From Leuctra nigra (Eukaryota > Arthropoda > Insecta > Plecoptera > Leuctridae), in contig OW203765.1 in the NCBI GenBank assembly GCA_934045905.1, forward strand, positions 23,720,159 to 23,784,158: a DNA stretch of 64,000 bases, written 5' to 3'. The number at the start of each line of letters is the position of its first letter. The stretch's first letter is position 1. A program made the translations under genes and the position numbers. Under the pieces are notes generated by a model, which worked only from the letters and a program-made list of their open reading frames with translations, was not told the DNA's origin and ran no database searches. This document shows positions 49,301 to 61,300 of the stretch, one piece after another.

Positions 49301-52300
49301 ACCCTGTTGACTACCCCAAGCTCCAGACGAAGTTTTTACCTTAACCCTCTCCTCCATTGGTAGATAACCTCGTTCCGCGTCGTAAAGGTTGTGTTGGATC
49401 GCTTCTAGGAGACTGATTTGTCTCACGGTCTTCCCGTCGTCTACTTCGATGCCACATGGGCCTAACAGTCTTTCAGCGAGCTCGGGCGTTACGAAGCCCT
49501 TCTCGGCGGCTTCCTTTATCGTCAACGCCTGCCCGTTTGGCATCTGAATCAACCCCGTCCTAACGTCGAGTATTCTCAAACTGATGGCGTCGCCGACTGT
49601 TAGTATTTCGCCGGTGTCTGGATTGAATATTCCGGGCGTGTCGAGGTAGTTGTCGGTTCCCATGCCCTCCTCGATTCGATGTACTCTCTTCAGAGACTTT
49701 ATCTCGGAGAACTGCATGCTCGAACCGCCCCACTTGTTGTCGTCGTTGGTGTGCTTGCCGTTGGTGGGCGGCGCGGCATTGTTGAGCAGGTTTTCGTTGG
49801 AGCGTTTGCGCGGCAGTGCGCCGTCGACCACGGTAACGCCCGGCGCATTGGTGTACGTTTTCACCACTCTGTTGTTGAAGGAGGAACATTTGGATACAAT
49901 ACAGTATAAACAATAGTACAATATTACACAGTACAGTGTACAGTACAATATTGTACAATACAATCTCTTACAATTATCATAATACTAGGAGAAAATCAAA
50001 TGTAGTTGAATCAAAAGATTTCTGAAAAAATATCTCAAGAGATCTAAATTTGTAGCTGTTAAAATCGATTTTTTATATTTGTTTTTATTGAAGAAAAGAT
50101 GCATTACCTACTTGGATATAAGAAAAAAATCGGCTCCACAAAGCTAAAGAAACATACTGAAATATACTCATTGAGCTGTATTCAATAGAAATGTTTCATT
50201 TACTGTCATAAAATCTCATATCAGTTTCCAACGTGGAATATGATATTTCCCTAATAGGCTGTTGTAAAGCAAAATGAGTTGAACAAAACTAAGGTTATTA
50301 TGGCAATAAAGTAATAATGAAAGCACTCACTGCGATGCGTATTGAGTTGTCGTCGAGTAGGAACGTGTCTCGGTTCCGTCGACCGAGTCGAAGATGTTGA
50401 ACTCGGTGCGGAACGTCTTGAGCTGGCGGGGCTCCATCTGGGAGACCAGCAGCTGGCACGGGAAGAAGACACAAACACCATTCAATACAACATTCCATAC
50501 AACATAGCATAACTTTGCTGATTAGCCATCAATCCAAGGCTGACAACTATTATCAAGTAGATGAAACTGTGCCAATGTTATATAAACCCATATATAATGT
50601 GGAAATCTCAAGAACTTCACTTCATATTCATTCTAACATATTTGTTTTAAAGTATGTTTATTAAATATTTGGTAGGTTTTCATATTTATTTTATTTTGAA
50701 GATTCAAAATTTTAATAATAATGAAGCAATACAAATTAAAATTTAAGCTTAGGGACCACATTCCCAAAAAAAAATGATTATTTAAAACTTATATCCAAAC
50801 ATAATATAATCAAGAATCAAACAACTATTAGTAAAAAAATGTATCTCCATATTTTTCAAAAATTTTATGAAGGCCCTAATTCAAATTAATCAAATTGTAT
50901 TCATAACTTTGACACACACTAATTAAATTTAAAATGGAACTCATGATTTATTAAGAATCTAAGCCAATTCAGAATGTCACCTTCTATCAAGGAGTGTGGT
51001 CATAAACAATGACTCATCAAGGTGACTAAAACCCACACAAAAGTGGGTTATGATTTGGTTGGTATCGTTGAAAACATCACAAGAGCTGGAGCAACAAAAC
51101 TGTGGACAACTCCAAGTTGCATCTTGTCAAAGCTCACCTTGGTAACCACAACTTTGTAAAAGAGCACCATCTCACTTCAAACCCCAAACACATTCTGCTC
51201 ACCTAACGAGATCTCGTCCAATGTCAGAGTTCAAATCCCATGGCTTGACATCACACTCTAATCCAGTTCCACTAACAATGTTGTCTGCAGTAAGCTGCAA
51301 GATCACGACGCAACTGACACATTTAGTGATGACTTACATAGCCACGCGCCTACACAGACTGCTTTCCGAAGGTCGGTGCCAGCAAGCCAGCACTGGGATT
51401 GGTTCGGGTGACGCCCACATGCGGCTGGCCCAACCCACCGGCCACAGACCTCCCACTCAAGACAACAACTATTGTAACGCCTTATTATTATTAAACTGAG
51501 CACCCCTTGGGCTCAAGTGTGGCATGTAATTTGTAAACAGGATAATTGGTAATGAGTGTGATCAGCCGTGACATTTGGAGTACCAGGAAAATCAGATTAA
51601 ACTGATCTCAACAGTAGCCAATGGCATTTTTAAAACATTTCATAATTTACTTATCATAACTGAACAACTTAATGCTTGTCATCCTCAGGCTCCTAATATA
51701 AACCACAAACATTTAAGTTCCTAATTACATCAGCAGTCACAACACGTCTTTCACAAATCTACATAAAAAATAACACCTCTGGAGCCCACAAACCAGACCC
51801 ATAATTTCAAGAGACAAGGCCACTAAAAAAACATTTCCTTTCTTGATGCATTAGCCTGTCTAAACTCTGTGTGCAGGATTAATATTGCCACGCACATAAG
51901 CATGCATAATCCCAGGTAATATTGTCACAATCTCACTCTCTGCATAACTGGTTTCCTGATGATTTGTGCAAGTAATGTCACTAAGATCAAGTAGTGACCT
52001 CAGCTCTTGCCTCAAGGTAACTATAGTTGTCTGGCAAAGCCTACACTCTGAGATCACAGCCAACAAGGTCGAACTTGTTATTAATTAATAATTAACAATG
52101 GAGTTGAGATATGCATCAACAAGAAAACTGAAGTTATGGTTCTTAGAATTTGTTGATGTAAATAGATCATGAAGTCATTGGTATCAAAGATTGAAGAATG
52201 TATACCAGTATAATTGGAATTGACCACAGAAGTTACTAATTGATGATCTCAGAATAATGTTTTATTACTCTACCTTCCATAAATGGCTGACAATCTTGTG

Positions 52301-55300
52301 TTTAATTGCAGTTTCTTCAGTTTATATAATCAGTATCATTCCGTGATCTGTGTTTGAATGAATGAATGTGACTGGAATAAATTACAGAGCTGCTAGTTTG
52401 AATGCTAATCAATGGATAACCAGTTGACATTTATCGTCAGCAGAGAAAACATTGTCTGTATCGGAGTGCATTGGAAAACTGTATTCTGCTGCAGGGGACC
52501 TATTAAACACTTGGTGCTAAAAAGGACTCATTTACATTTTACAACATTTAGAAGGTTTAGATTCCCACATTTGCATACTAGTCGCATACAATTCAATCAG
52601 AGAATAGCCAGTAAAATAAAAACTGAGGTCATTCCACACATTAAGTATGTACTTACATTTCTCATAAAAGAGTAATAGGTAGCTAATAGACATAAAACTG
52701 TTGTTTTTTAAACTACAGCAACCAGCAAAGTATTTTACTTTTGAAGACTTTTGAAGATGTACATTTACAAAAAAACAGTCAAGCACAAAAGAAGTAAGTC
52801 TGTTTACGAAAGTGAATTAAACCAAAATCTCAGAAGTATGAAAAATATCTGAAATTCCTACCTTTCCATTTAAAACACAGACCACAGACCACACAGTACA
52901 CAGCCCTGCCTACCTATGTATTACTCTATTCTTGAGTATTACCAGTCTGTCATGTGGCATCACTGCTCTAAACCCTCCTCCTTTGGCATTAATAACATAA
53001 TACATTCTATGCCAAGTACCAAAATAAACATGTTTCATAAGATTTGGCTCACCTGCACAGCTGGGTCCTGCGACTGCGCCGCGATGCTCTTCAGTCTGTC
53101 GTAGATCGCGTTGAGCAGGACGCGATATCGCTCGTTCAGCTCGTCCAGCTCCCTGGAGATGGTGTCGGCTCCGGTGGCGTTGTTCGTCGGCGGCCGGGGG
53201 GCGGCGTCCAGCGACGGGTGAACCTCCTCCACCAGCCACTCGGCGTAGCGTTGCAGCCGACCGTTGTAGATCTGAGTTAGCCGGGGTTAGCCGGTTAGTT
53301 GGTTATGCGGCCGTCGCGGGGGATCTCAAACTGGGTATTCTGGTCCTCTTTACATCCCCCTAGTGTTGAGCTAATTTCCTAGTGGACTTATTTAAATTTT
53401 GACTTACGTATTGGATACAAGAATGTCTCAATGCAGTCACATAAATAATAAAAGAAATTTCTTTTTAGGGGGCTCTTATTCACCCTTCCCTCAAGTAATA
53501 GCACATTTTATATGTTCTTAAAATTTTTATTTCTGAAAAAGGTAGGTATTCCAATTTTTAAATTTTACCTTAATTCTTAAAATTTCTTTTCCATCTCTAT
53601 CTCTTTCCATCATTTCCATCTCTATTCCATTTTTCAAATTTTACTTTAATTCCTAAATTTTCCTAATTACAGCAAAAAGCTGAAAAATTTGAATGCTGAA
53701 CTGTCATTGATGAATTCTTCTAATTTCCCACTAAATTCCCTTCTCTTCCCTCCCCCCTTCAGTTTGAGAACCCCAGTGGAGAGACGGTCATATCTGACAC
53801 CAGCGTAGTATATTTACAATTCCAAATCACTGTTAACAACTCTGGAGAAATTAGAAAAATAAAATGTTGGTACTATGTATAAACTACGTGAAGAGGCTCC
53901 ATTACTTGAGGTAAATACGCTGTCAAATATCCACTTCGAAGCAAAAAAATTCGGTTTTACCATACTTCAATATAGAATTCTGACAACATAAAACAGCCAA
54001 GAAATGGAGCTAATTGATGTAGATTCTATTACTTTCTCTTGTGGTGAAAAATACCTGTACGAGAATACGCGAGTTATGAATTATAAAAGGCAGTGTACGA
54101 AAAATGTGTGAATTACTTTTAACGTTTTCTCCAAGAGTTGTTTCCAGCGATAAGTAGAAACCCGCACGCCACCGCCACCAAGCAAGTTACAAAGCACACG
54201 ATATACGATGTGAATATTAGCGAAACATGATCTCAAATGTAGCGAATATCAAGCGACAGAACAGCCAAGACACGGGGGTGTGATGATTGACAACCGCAGT
54301 TGGTGTGTCGAGTAATCCATGTGCAAGTGCAAGTGAAAAAACTTTAAAAGTTGCATTCAGCTCATGTGTTGTGCAAATGAAAGTTCATGAATCATTTTTT
54401 TTCAATTTAAGTTACCTTTATGTGTAATTATAAAAAATGTATATTCATAAAATAGTCAAATTAAAATAAGTTGATTGAATATAAATGTATGTTGTCTGTT
54501 TCAGAGTAGGTACTTAAATGACAAACTGGCATATTATAGTTAAACAGCAAAAGGATTGTGTTATGTACTTCTTTATAGAAAATCAAAATAGTTCCGTACT
54601 TTTAAGAAGATTAGAATGAGGCATTATCAAAAGATTTGCCAAATTAATACTTCTATAAAAGAAAGAAATCTGACGTTCAGTAAAAAGGGTTTCAAACCAC
54701 ACAGCAGGGTGATGTTAAATAAGTCTTCTGAACCAAATTTGGAACCTCAATTAAAAATGATTAATCTGTTAATGATTAAATCTTATTAATCACATAGAAT
54801 ACGTTAGGTTCTTTGAAACCAGCCGGTTATGACAAATGTATGACGATGAACGAGTGAAGAACACGACAACTGTACCATTCGCACGCACACACTCGCAAAC
54901 ACACACACAGAGTAACGGTCCAGACCGAGCGTCGTTTACCTTGGCTTCACGGATCAACCGGCCGCCGTCGACGTTCACCTGCTCGATCGGTTGGCTTCGA
55001 TCCACTACGCTCGTGTAAAACGCCTGCGGAGGTTAGTTTGGGGCGGTTAGTTATGTCAGTGCTGTACACCGCTACTTCTCACATGAAGTTAGCTTCATTC
55101 GGGTTCAGATTATTGGATTATAGGCGAGAATTATTTGGGATTTCTATTTAAATACCTCCTAAACAAATATACCTATGTTTCGTAAAATAACTACATTTTG
55201 TTTATCTTGATATTTTTATATTTTAAGTACTTCCTATACCCATCTTTACAATTGATATTGGGAACTAGAAGAAGGTATATTGCATAGTTTCACCCCCCAG

Positions 55301-58300
55301 CCCCTCAGTTGCTATGGTAAGCAAATACATGAAGTGCAGCAATGGCACATTACTGAGAGTGATTATTTTCTTGGTTTAGATCAAGTTAAGTTGAGTGTAT
55401 TTACATAAATTAGTGATAATAATAGAGGCAATTGATCCATACATTTCAGAATGCTCATATGGCAATGATTGATCTATTATTTACCTAGAACAATCATCAA
55501 ATGAAACTAACCTATACAAATATGGATATTTATCATTAGTATTTCTGGAATTTCCATTTGTATAATTTGTTACCCTGTTGTTCCAGAAATAATAAAATAT
55601 CAAATAACCCATAAACATATATTAGGAACAGGGAAATATATACATTCAAATAGGTAAAGTGGATTCTAAAAAGGAAGTGGATAATCCATGCACTCGACAA
55701 GATTGTCCTAGAAGTTATTTTACATGTATACATTTATGGACAGTTAGGAACTGCACTTGCTTAAACTGCAGATGGCAGTTCCTAGATTAATGTACATAAT
55801 ATGGTAGTGGGAACTGGGTAGCAACCCACTATGTTTTGAATCCATTCCAGTAAACCTGTTAATGTAATATGTAGGTACTACCGATTACAAAGTAACACAT
55901 TAACACAATCACCACCTTGGTAAAGTATTTAAATTTCAAATCAATCTATTTTGGTCAGTTACCAAAACCGGAATAAAATTAACGATCAATTATTAATTTT
56001 CAAATGTGGAAATCCACCTGCCTTCTCATTGTTAGGATGGTTTCTTGAGGAACAAAACTGTGCAATTTTAATCATTGTTTTCTACACAAACCTAGGAAAA
56101 AGACAAAATTCAATTAAGACATCACAACACAAAACAGTTCACAAAATAATCTTGAAGCATCCAGCAATACTGCAAACGCGAATCACCTGCAAAGAAGTCG
56201 ATTACTTAACCTAGACCTCTTACCTTGATCCCCGCTAAGGACCCTGCTACGCTTCCGACGCGATCACGACCTGACTGAAAGTGAATCGTGTCGTCGCCTA
56301 CCTTGGTGTCGTCCAGCTGCTCGATGACTCGGTTCTCGACGGGCTGCATGCCGTTCAGCTTCGTGTAGCTCTCCTCCACCCAGGTCGACTCCGTCTGGAA
56401 CGCGGTTGCGTAGTTCGACAGCAGGCTGTAGGCGGCCTCGCAGCTGCGCAGTCTGCGGAGGACAAAGCACAGAGTTCGAGACACGCATCGGAATTACACA
56501 GTTTTAACACTTTGGAATGAAAATAAAAGTTTGGACAGTAATAGTTTGTTAAATGATGTTACTACAGTTATGATAACTTGATAAGAGATGAGGAAAGTGA
56601 GGAAAAGATTATTTATTTTAGCATATTTACTTGAACCAGGAATTTAAAACGTAATATTTGTTGAGTGGAAATGACAAATCAAATCATGGCATTTTTCAGG
56701 AAATAGAAAATTGCAATTCCTGAATCTATGATTAGATTTGATTAATAACTTGGTAATTTTAGAGTTGTAGTACCTTATGTAATTGAAAGTGGGGTTACTG
56801 CAAAGATACAAAATAATATTTTCAAGAGAAAATAATTAAAACTGACAGCAGAAATAAAAAACTTGGCTTCTGGCAGAGGTGTGCAATCTTTTGACTTTTG
56901 ACATGTGTGATAACTGATATATTCAAGTTATAATTAATATCTGAAATGATAAGTTGTGTATAAAAAAACAAATCATGCCAGCCTGAGGGCCACGAACCAT
57001 GACTTTGAAACCTTCACGTTCTTGCTATTTTTATAGTCCGTAATTACAGACATTCTACTCTAAGGCACAACGAAGAATGCCATTGCCAATTATGTGACAG
57101 AATAAAGAAATCAAGATTATTAGAATACAATGCTCGATAAAGATTAAAGTATGAAATAATGGAGAAAACGGCAATGACAGTTAACTGAATGTACGCACCT
57201 CTCCACGAGCTGAGCGCAGACCTTGCCCCATCGGCTTGTGAGTCGCGCAATGTCCGAGTCCAGCCGATCGAGGTCGTGGTGCGAGCCGCGGTGGTGAGCG
57301 GCGCGCGACTTCTCCACCAGCCGGCGCGCGTTCTGCGCGTCCTCGTTCAGCTGGTCGATCACATGCTGGTGTTGCGACACGAAGTTCTGCAGGCTCACCA
57401 GGTCCTCGTGCACCTGTGAACAAGATTGCGCGACATCTCAACACGTGTCTACACTCATCACTATGTGCTTAACATGTTTTCGTCCAATAATCAGATGCAA
57501 GATGTCAATGTTATATCTAAAGAAGTGAAGTCTGTATAACACAAATCAATGTTTTAGTTTTTAATCAAGTCTTGAACTGAAGAGTTTTACAATGATTGAA
57601 CAATATTTATTTGCGTAATTTGAATCTATTATTAGATATGTAGTTTTAAAACTACTGAATCTATTATAGATATCTATTTATCTATAGATTATTAATCTAT
57701 TTAATAGATTCAATAGAATCTACTACTATAGTTTTAGTAGTTTTAAAATAATTGTGTTCAAAACTGGCAGGCTTACTAGTGTTTTAACACGATAGGTAAC
57801 TGGAATAGTTACTACAAAGGAGAAAACTAAATGACTAGAAATTCAACATGTCCCTAGTTCCAGCAAACTGCAGCCACATAATATGAGAATAGATTAAATC
57901 AAACTTACGGCTTGCAGTGAGTCTACGTCGGTGGGCAGCTGGCTGTACGTGGCCAGCTTGAGTTCGAACTCCGACACGACGTTGGTCGCCTCCTCCAGGC
58001 CGGTCAACACAATCTCCACACACTTCAGTCTGTGAACAACAATTCAACGTTAATGTACACTCCGATTCTCCACTTAGTAAATTGTCAAAAATGATATCGT
58101 TGAAGGTACAAAATGACAATAATACTGAAGCAAAAAAATAATATGTACAGAAAAAGTTTGCTGCAGGTGAATTAAACTTTATCTTTACATTGGCTAGATG
58201 GAAGTAGAAACGAGTGAAACGTACCTCTCGATGTAGAGATGCGACGAGCTCCAGAGCATGTTCCACTTGTCCAGCACCTTGTCCAGCTTGCCTTGCATCG

Positions 58301-61300
58301 TGGACGACTTCTTGGCAACGCTGCGGAAGATGTTCTGCACCTCCTCCAGGTCGGGCTCCAGCGCCTGGAGAATACAACATTTAACATCACACACAGATTT
58401 CACCAATACATGGAACAAGGCCTTTCATTTACTGCAGATAAGCAAGTCCTCTTTGATACAAGACTGTTGTAAATATTTGGTTATCTAATTAATTGAACAT
58501 TTGTTCCAATATGATTGCCATTCACTATGTTTGTTTAGGAGTTATTTTAAAATTCTTGTCAGTGTTCAATCAATCAATTCCATTTCTATGTTTGTATAAT
58601 GTTTTGTATTTTAAAAAACCCTTTTCTTTAGGTTCACATGTGATTTTATAGACGTTCAATTGTAGAACCTTTACACTTCATCTAAACTCCTATCAACTAG
58701 CGACATATTAACAAGGATCATCCGATCTGGACAAAAAGGTACCGACCTGCAGCCTAGTCTCGAACTCCTTGTGCTCGATGACGAGGTGCTCCAGAGAGTC
58801 GAGGTCGCGCGGTATCGGCGCGTTGGTGCGCGACGCCAGCGTCCGCTCGGCCTCGTCCAGCGCGGCCTGCAGCGCGCCGATGCGGTCGTTGAAGGCGCGG
58901 GTGGCGTTCTTCGCCTCCTCTGTAAGCGGACAAGCGATGATTTAGAAGACATCGCATCACAGTTTCAAGCATGCTCAATGTTTTGAATCAAATTCAAGAC
59001 CTGTTCTTGAATCTTGGTTAATTCCGTTTATATTTGGCTCAAAAATATTGTTCCATAAACATCATGCTTTTTGAGGTGGAGAATCGAAATATGATCTTTG
59101 AACGTAACGAATGCCTCACCTTCCATGCGAGCGCGACGTTCGAACTCGTCGAACAGCCGGTTCACCTCGTCCATCTCTCTGCGCAGACGTCGCAGCTGTG
59201 GATCGGTCGGGTCGCCCTCTTGCAGCAGCTTGTCGGCGTCCTCGTTCAGAGCCTTGCGGATGGCGTTGCGTTGCTCTTGGCCCATAGCCAGGAACTGTGG
59301 GGAAGATTACATGTGAGCATTCCGATGTTGTGAGATTCATGTACAGCTGGGTGTTGAACTAGAAGTGCTGGCAACTTTGGGGATTTAATCAGATGATTCG
59401 TACAAAAAGTATATAAGGACACTGATATGGACTTGAGAGTATTGAACTAATTTTTGGGTGACCTCTGAATTTATCATCTAAAAGAATAATTGCAATTTCC
59501 AAATGAGTCGAGAATCCATGTACAATCGTTAAAAAAAGTTGAGAATATCATGAGGAAATATAGTTGAGATAAAAGTATATGTTCTCTCAGCTCACCTGCG
59601 CCAGATCCCAGCTCTTGACGACCTTGATGGTGGCGAAGATCATGTTCTGGCGCATGCGCAGCTGCTTCTTCTGCCAGAGCGCGATGGACCGGTCGAACTG
59701 TCTCTTGAGTCTCTCCACGGCGTCGAGCGCCTCCTTGTCCGGCGGCGGGATCAGGAAGCACACGCCGGGAACGGAAGACTCCACGCCGGACGAGTTGGTC
59801 ACGCGCCACTTGACGCGCCCAGAGTTGTCCTGCAGGGTGCACAGCTCGCCCTTCTCGATCAGAATCTGGCGGGGAGGAGAGGAGTTACAGCGACATACAA
59901 GACACGACAATTGAAGTGAAGTGAAACTCGAATTTAATTCAGAAACCCCCCATCAAAGTGAGCTTTAAATGATTACCTACTCAAATGTTGCTAAAATTAT
60001 ATCGATATGAAATAAGAGAGGGGTGAAGTGAAAATACCCGGACAAACTGGGCCTTGAATGCGTTTAGCGAGAATGAGTCCCAGTTCGGCAGCATATTTTT
60101 CATTTCACAACTCCCTTCTTATGCGACTCCACCGGAAGATTTCCATAAAAAGTAGAATCTAGAAACCTAACAATACCAATAGCAATCCTATCAATTTTTG
60201 CTAAGTTTTTTCTATTTTCCTTGAAAGCAATGTAAAGAAGTGAATGAAACAAAAATAAAAACTATCTTTCATACAATAAGCATAATAATTGAGACAAAAT
60301 GCATTAGTTGACACTTTTGAGGTCTTGAATTGGCAGCATCTACTCCAGGATCTGCTTTTCTACTCTGCCCCCTCACTCCTCCTTAGAATTTAGACTACTA
60401 TTGGCAGAAACTGGTAGTGTTCCGAGAGGTGTACTCACATTGACTTGCTTGTAGGCGCAGATGGCGTGTACGGGCAGGGGACGCGTGACGGGCTGACGGC
60501 GCTGCTTGATGGGCGCGATCTCCTTGGCGTGCTCGCCCAGGGCGTGGACGACGTCGCCGTAGTGGTTCAGCTCCTCGCGCAGCTCCTGCATTCCCTTGAG
60601 CAGGCGCTCGCCTTCGTCCAGGCTGAACTCCGACTGGCTGTACACGGTGTTCAGCACCTCGTCACGTCTGAGAAGAACATTATATTATTTGTTGATCAAG
60701 CCAAGTACAGAAATTGAAAGTATCAAGTATTCACTGGTTAGAAAGAAATCTTGATCAGGGGAATCGAACATAATCATAGTTTGTTTACATACTAGTTAAG
60801 GGTCCTTAGAGGAATTGGCCACTCTAATTCCTCTAAGAAGGGGCCAATGTCGAAACCCAGTGCCAATCATGTTTACACACAAAATATAGACAGATTTTAA
60901 AGGCGTGACAGAAGGTAAGATCTGTCATACCAAAAGAAGAATGAAATCTACATTAAATGATTATTAAAAAAATAAAAATAAAAGTTGACATTACATTTCG
61001 ATAACGGGCATTGTAGAGATTTGTACGTTTTAACCCTACAGTGCATATACAGTGAAGATATATTACTCGGAATATGTAAGATTTTCAGCTTAATAGTCTA
61101 AAAAATTCCACTTTGGTACACTTGAATTGTCGATTCTTTTGTAACTCAGTAGACTTTGAAAGATTTAAAGCCATTAAATAATTATATTTCTCAAGAATTT
61201 GGCACATTTATCTTGAGTCCAATCCCCTTCCATCATGGTATAGATTGTACTTCAAAATAATAGGCAAAGGCTAAGTATGCATGTAGAAGTTTGGGACTCA

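Noticed and set aside
49869..49963. ATG and Cys/Tyr-rich start of the giant open frame
   Set aside because: Upstream of a CAACAACAG acceptor that fits the carry from exon 15; low-complexity intronic sequence, not a real N-terminus.
57630..57760. Nested AT palindromes as a transposon
   Set aside because: Built from repeats of TAGATT/AATCTA-type strings; the outer TTTTAAAACTACT arms are short and there is no target duplication.
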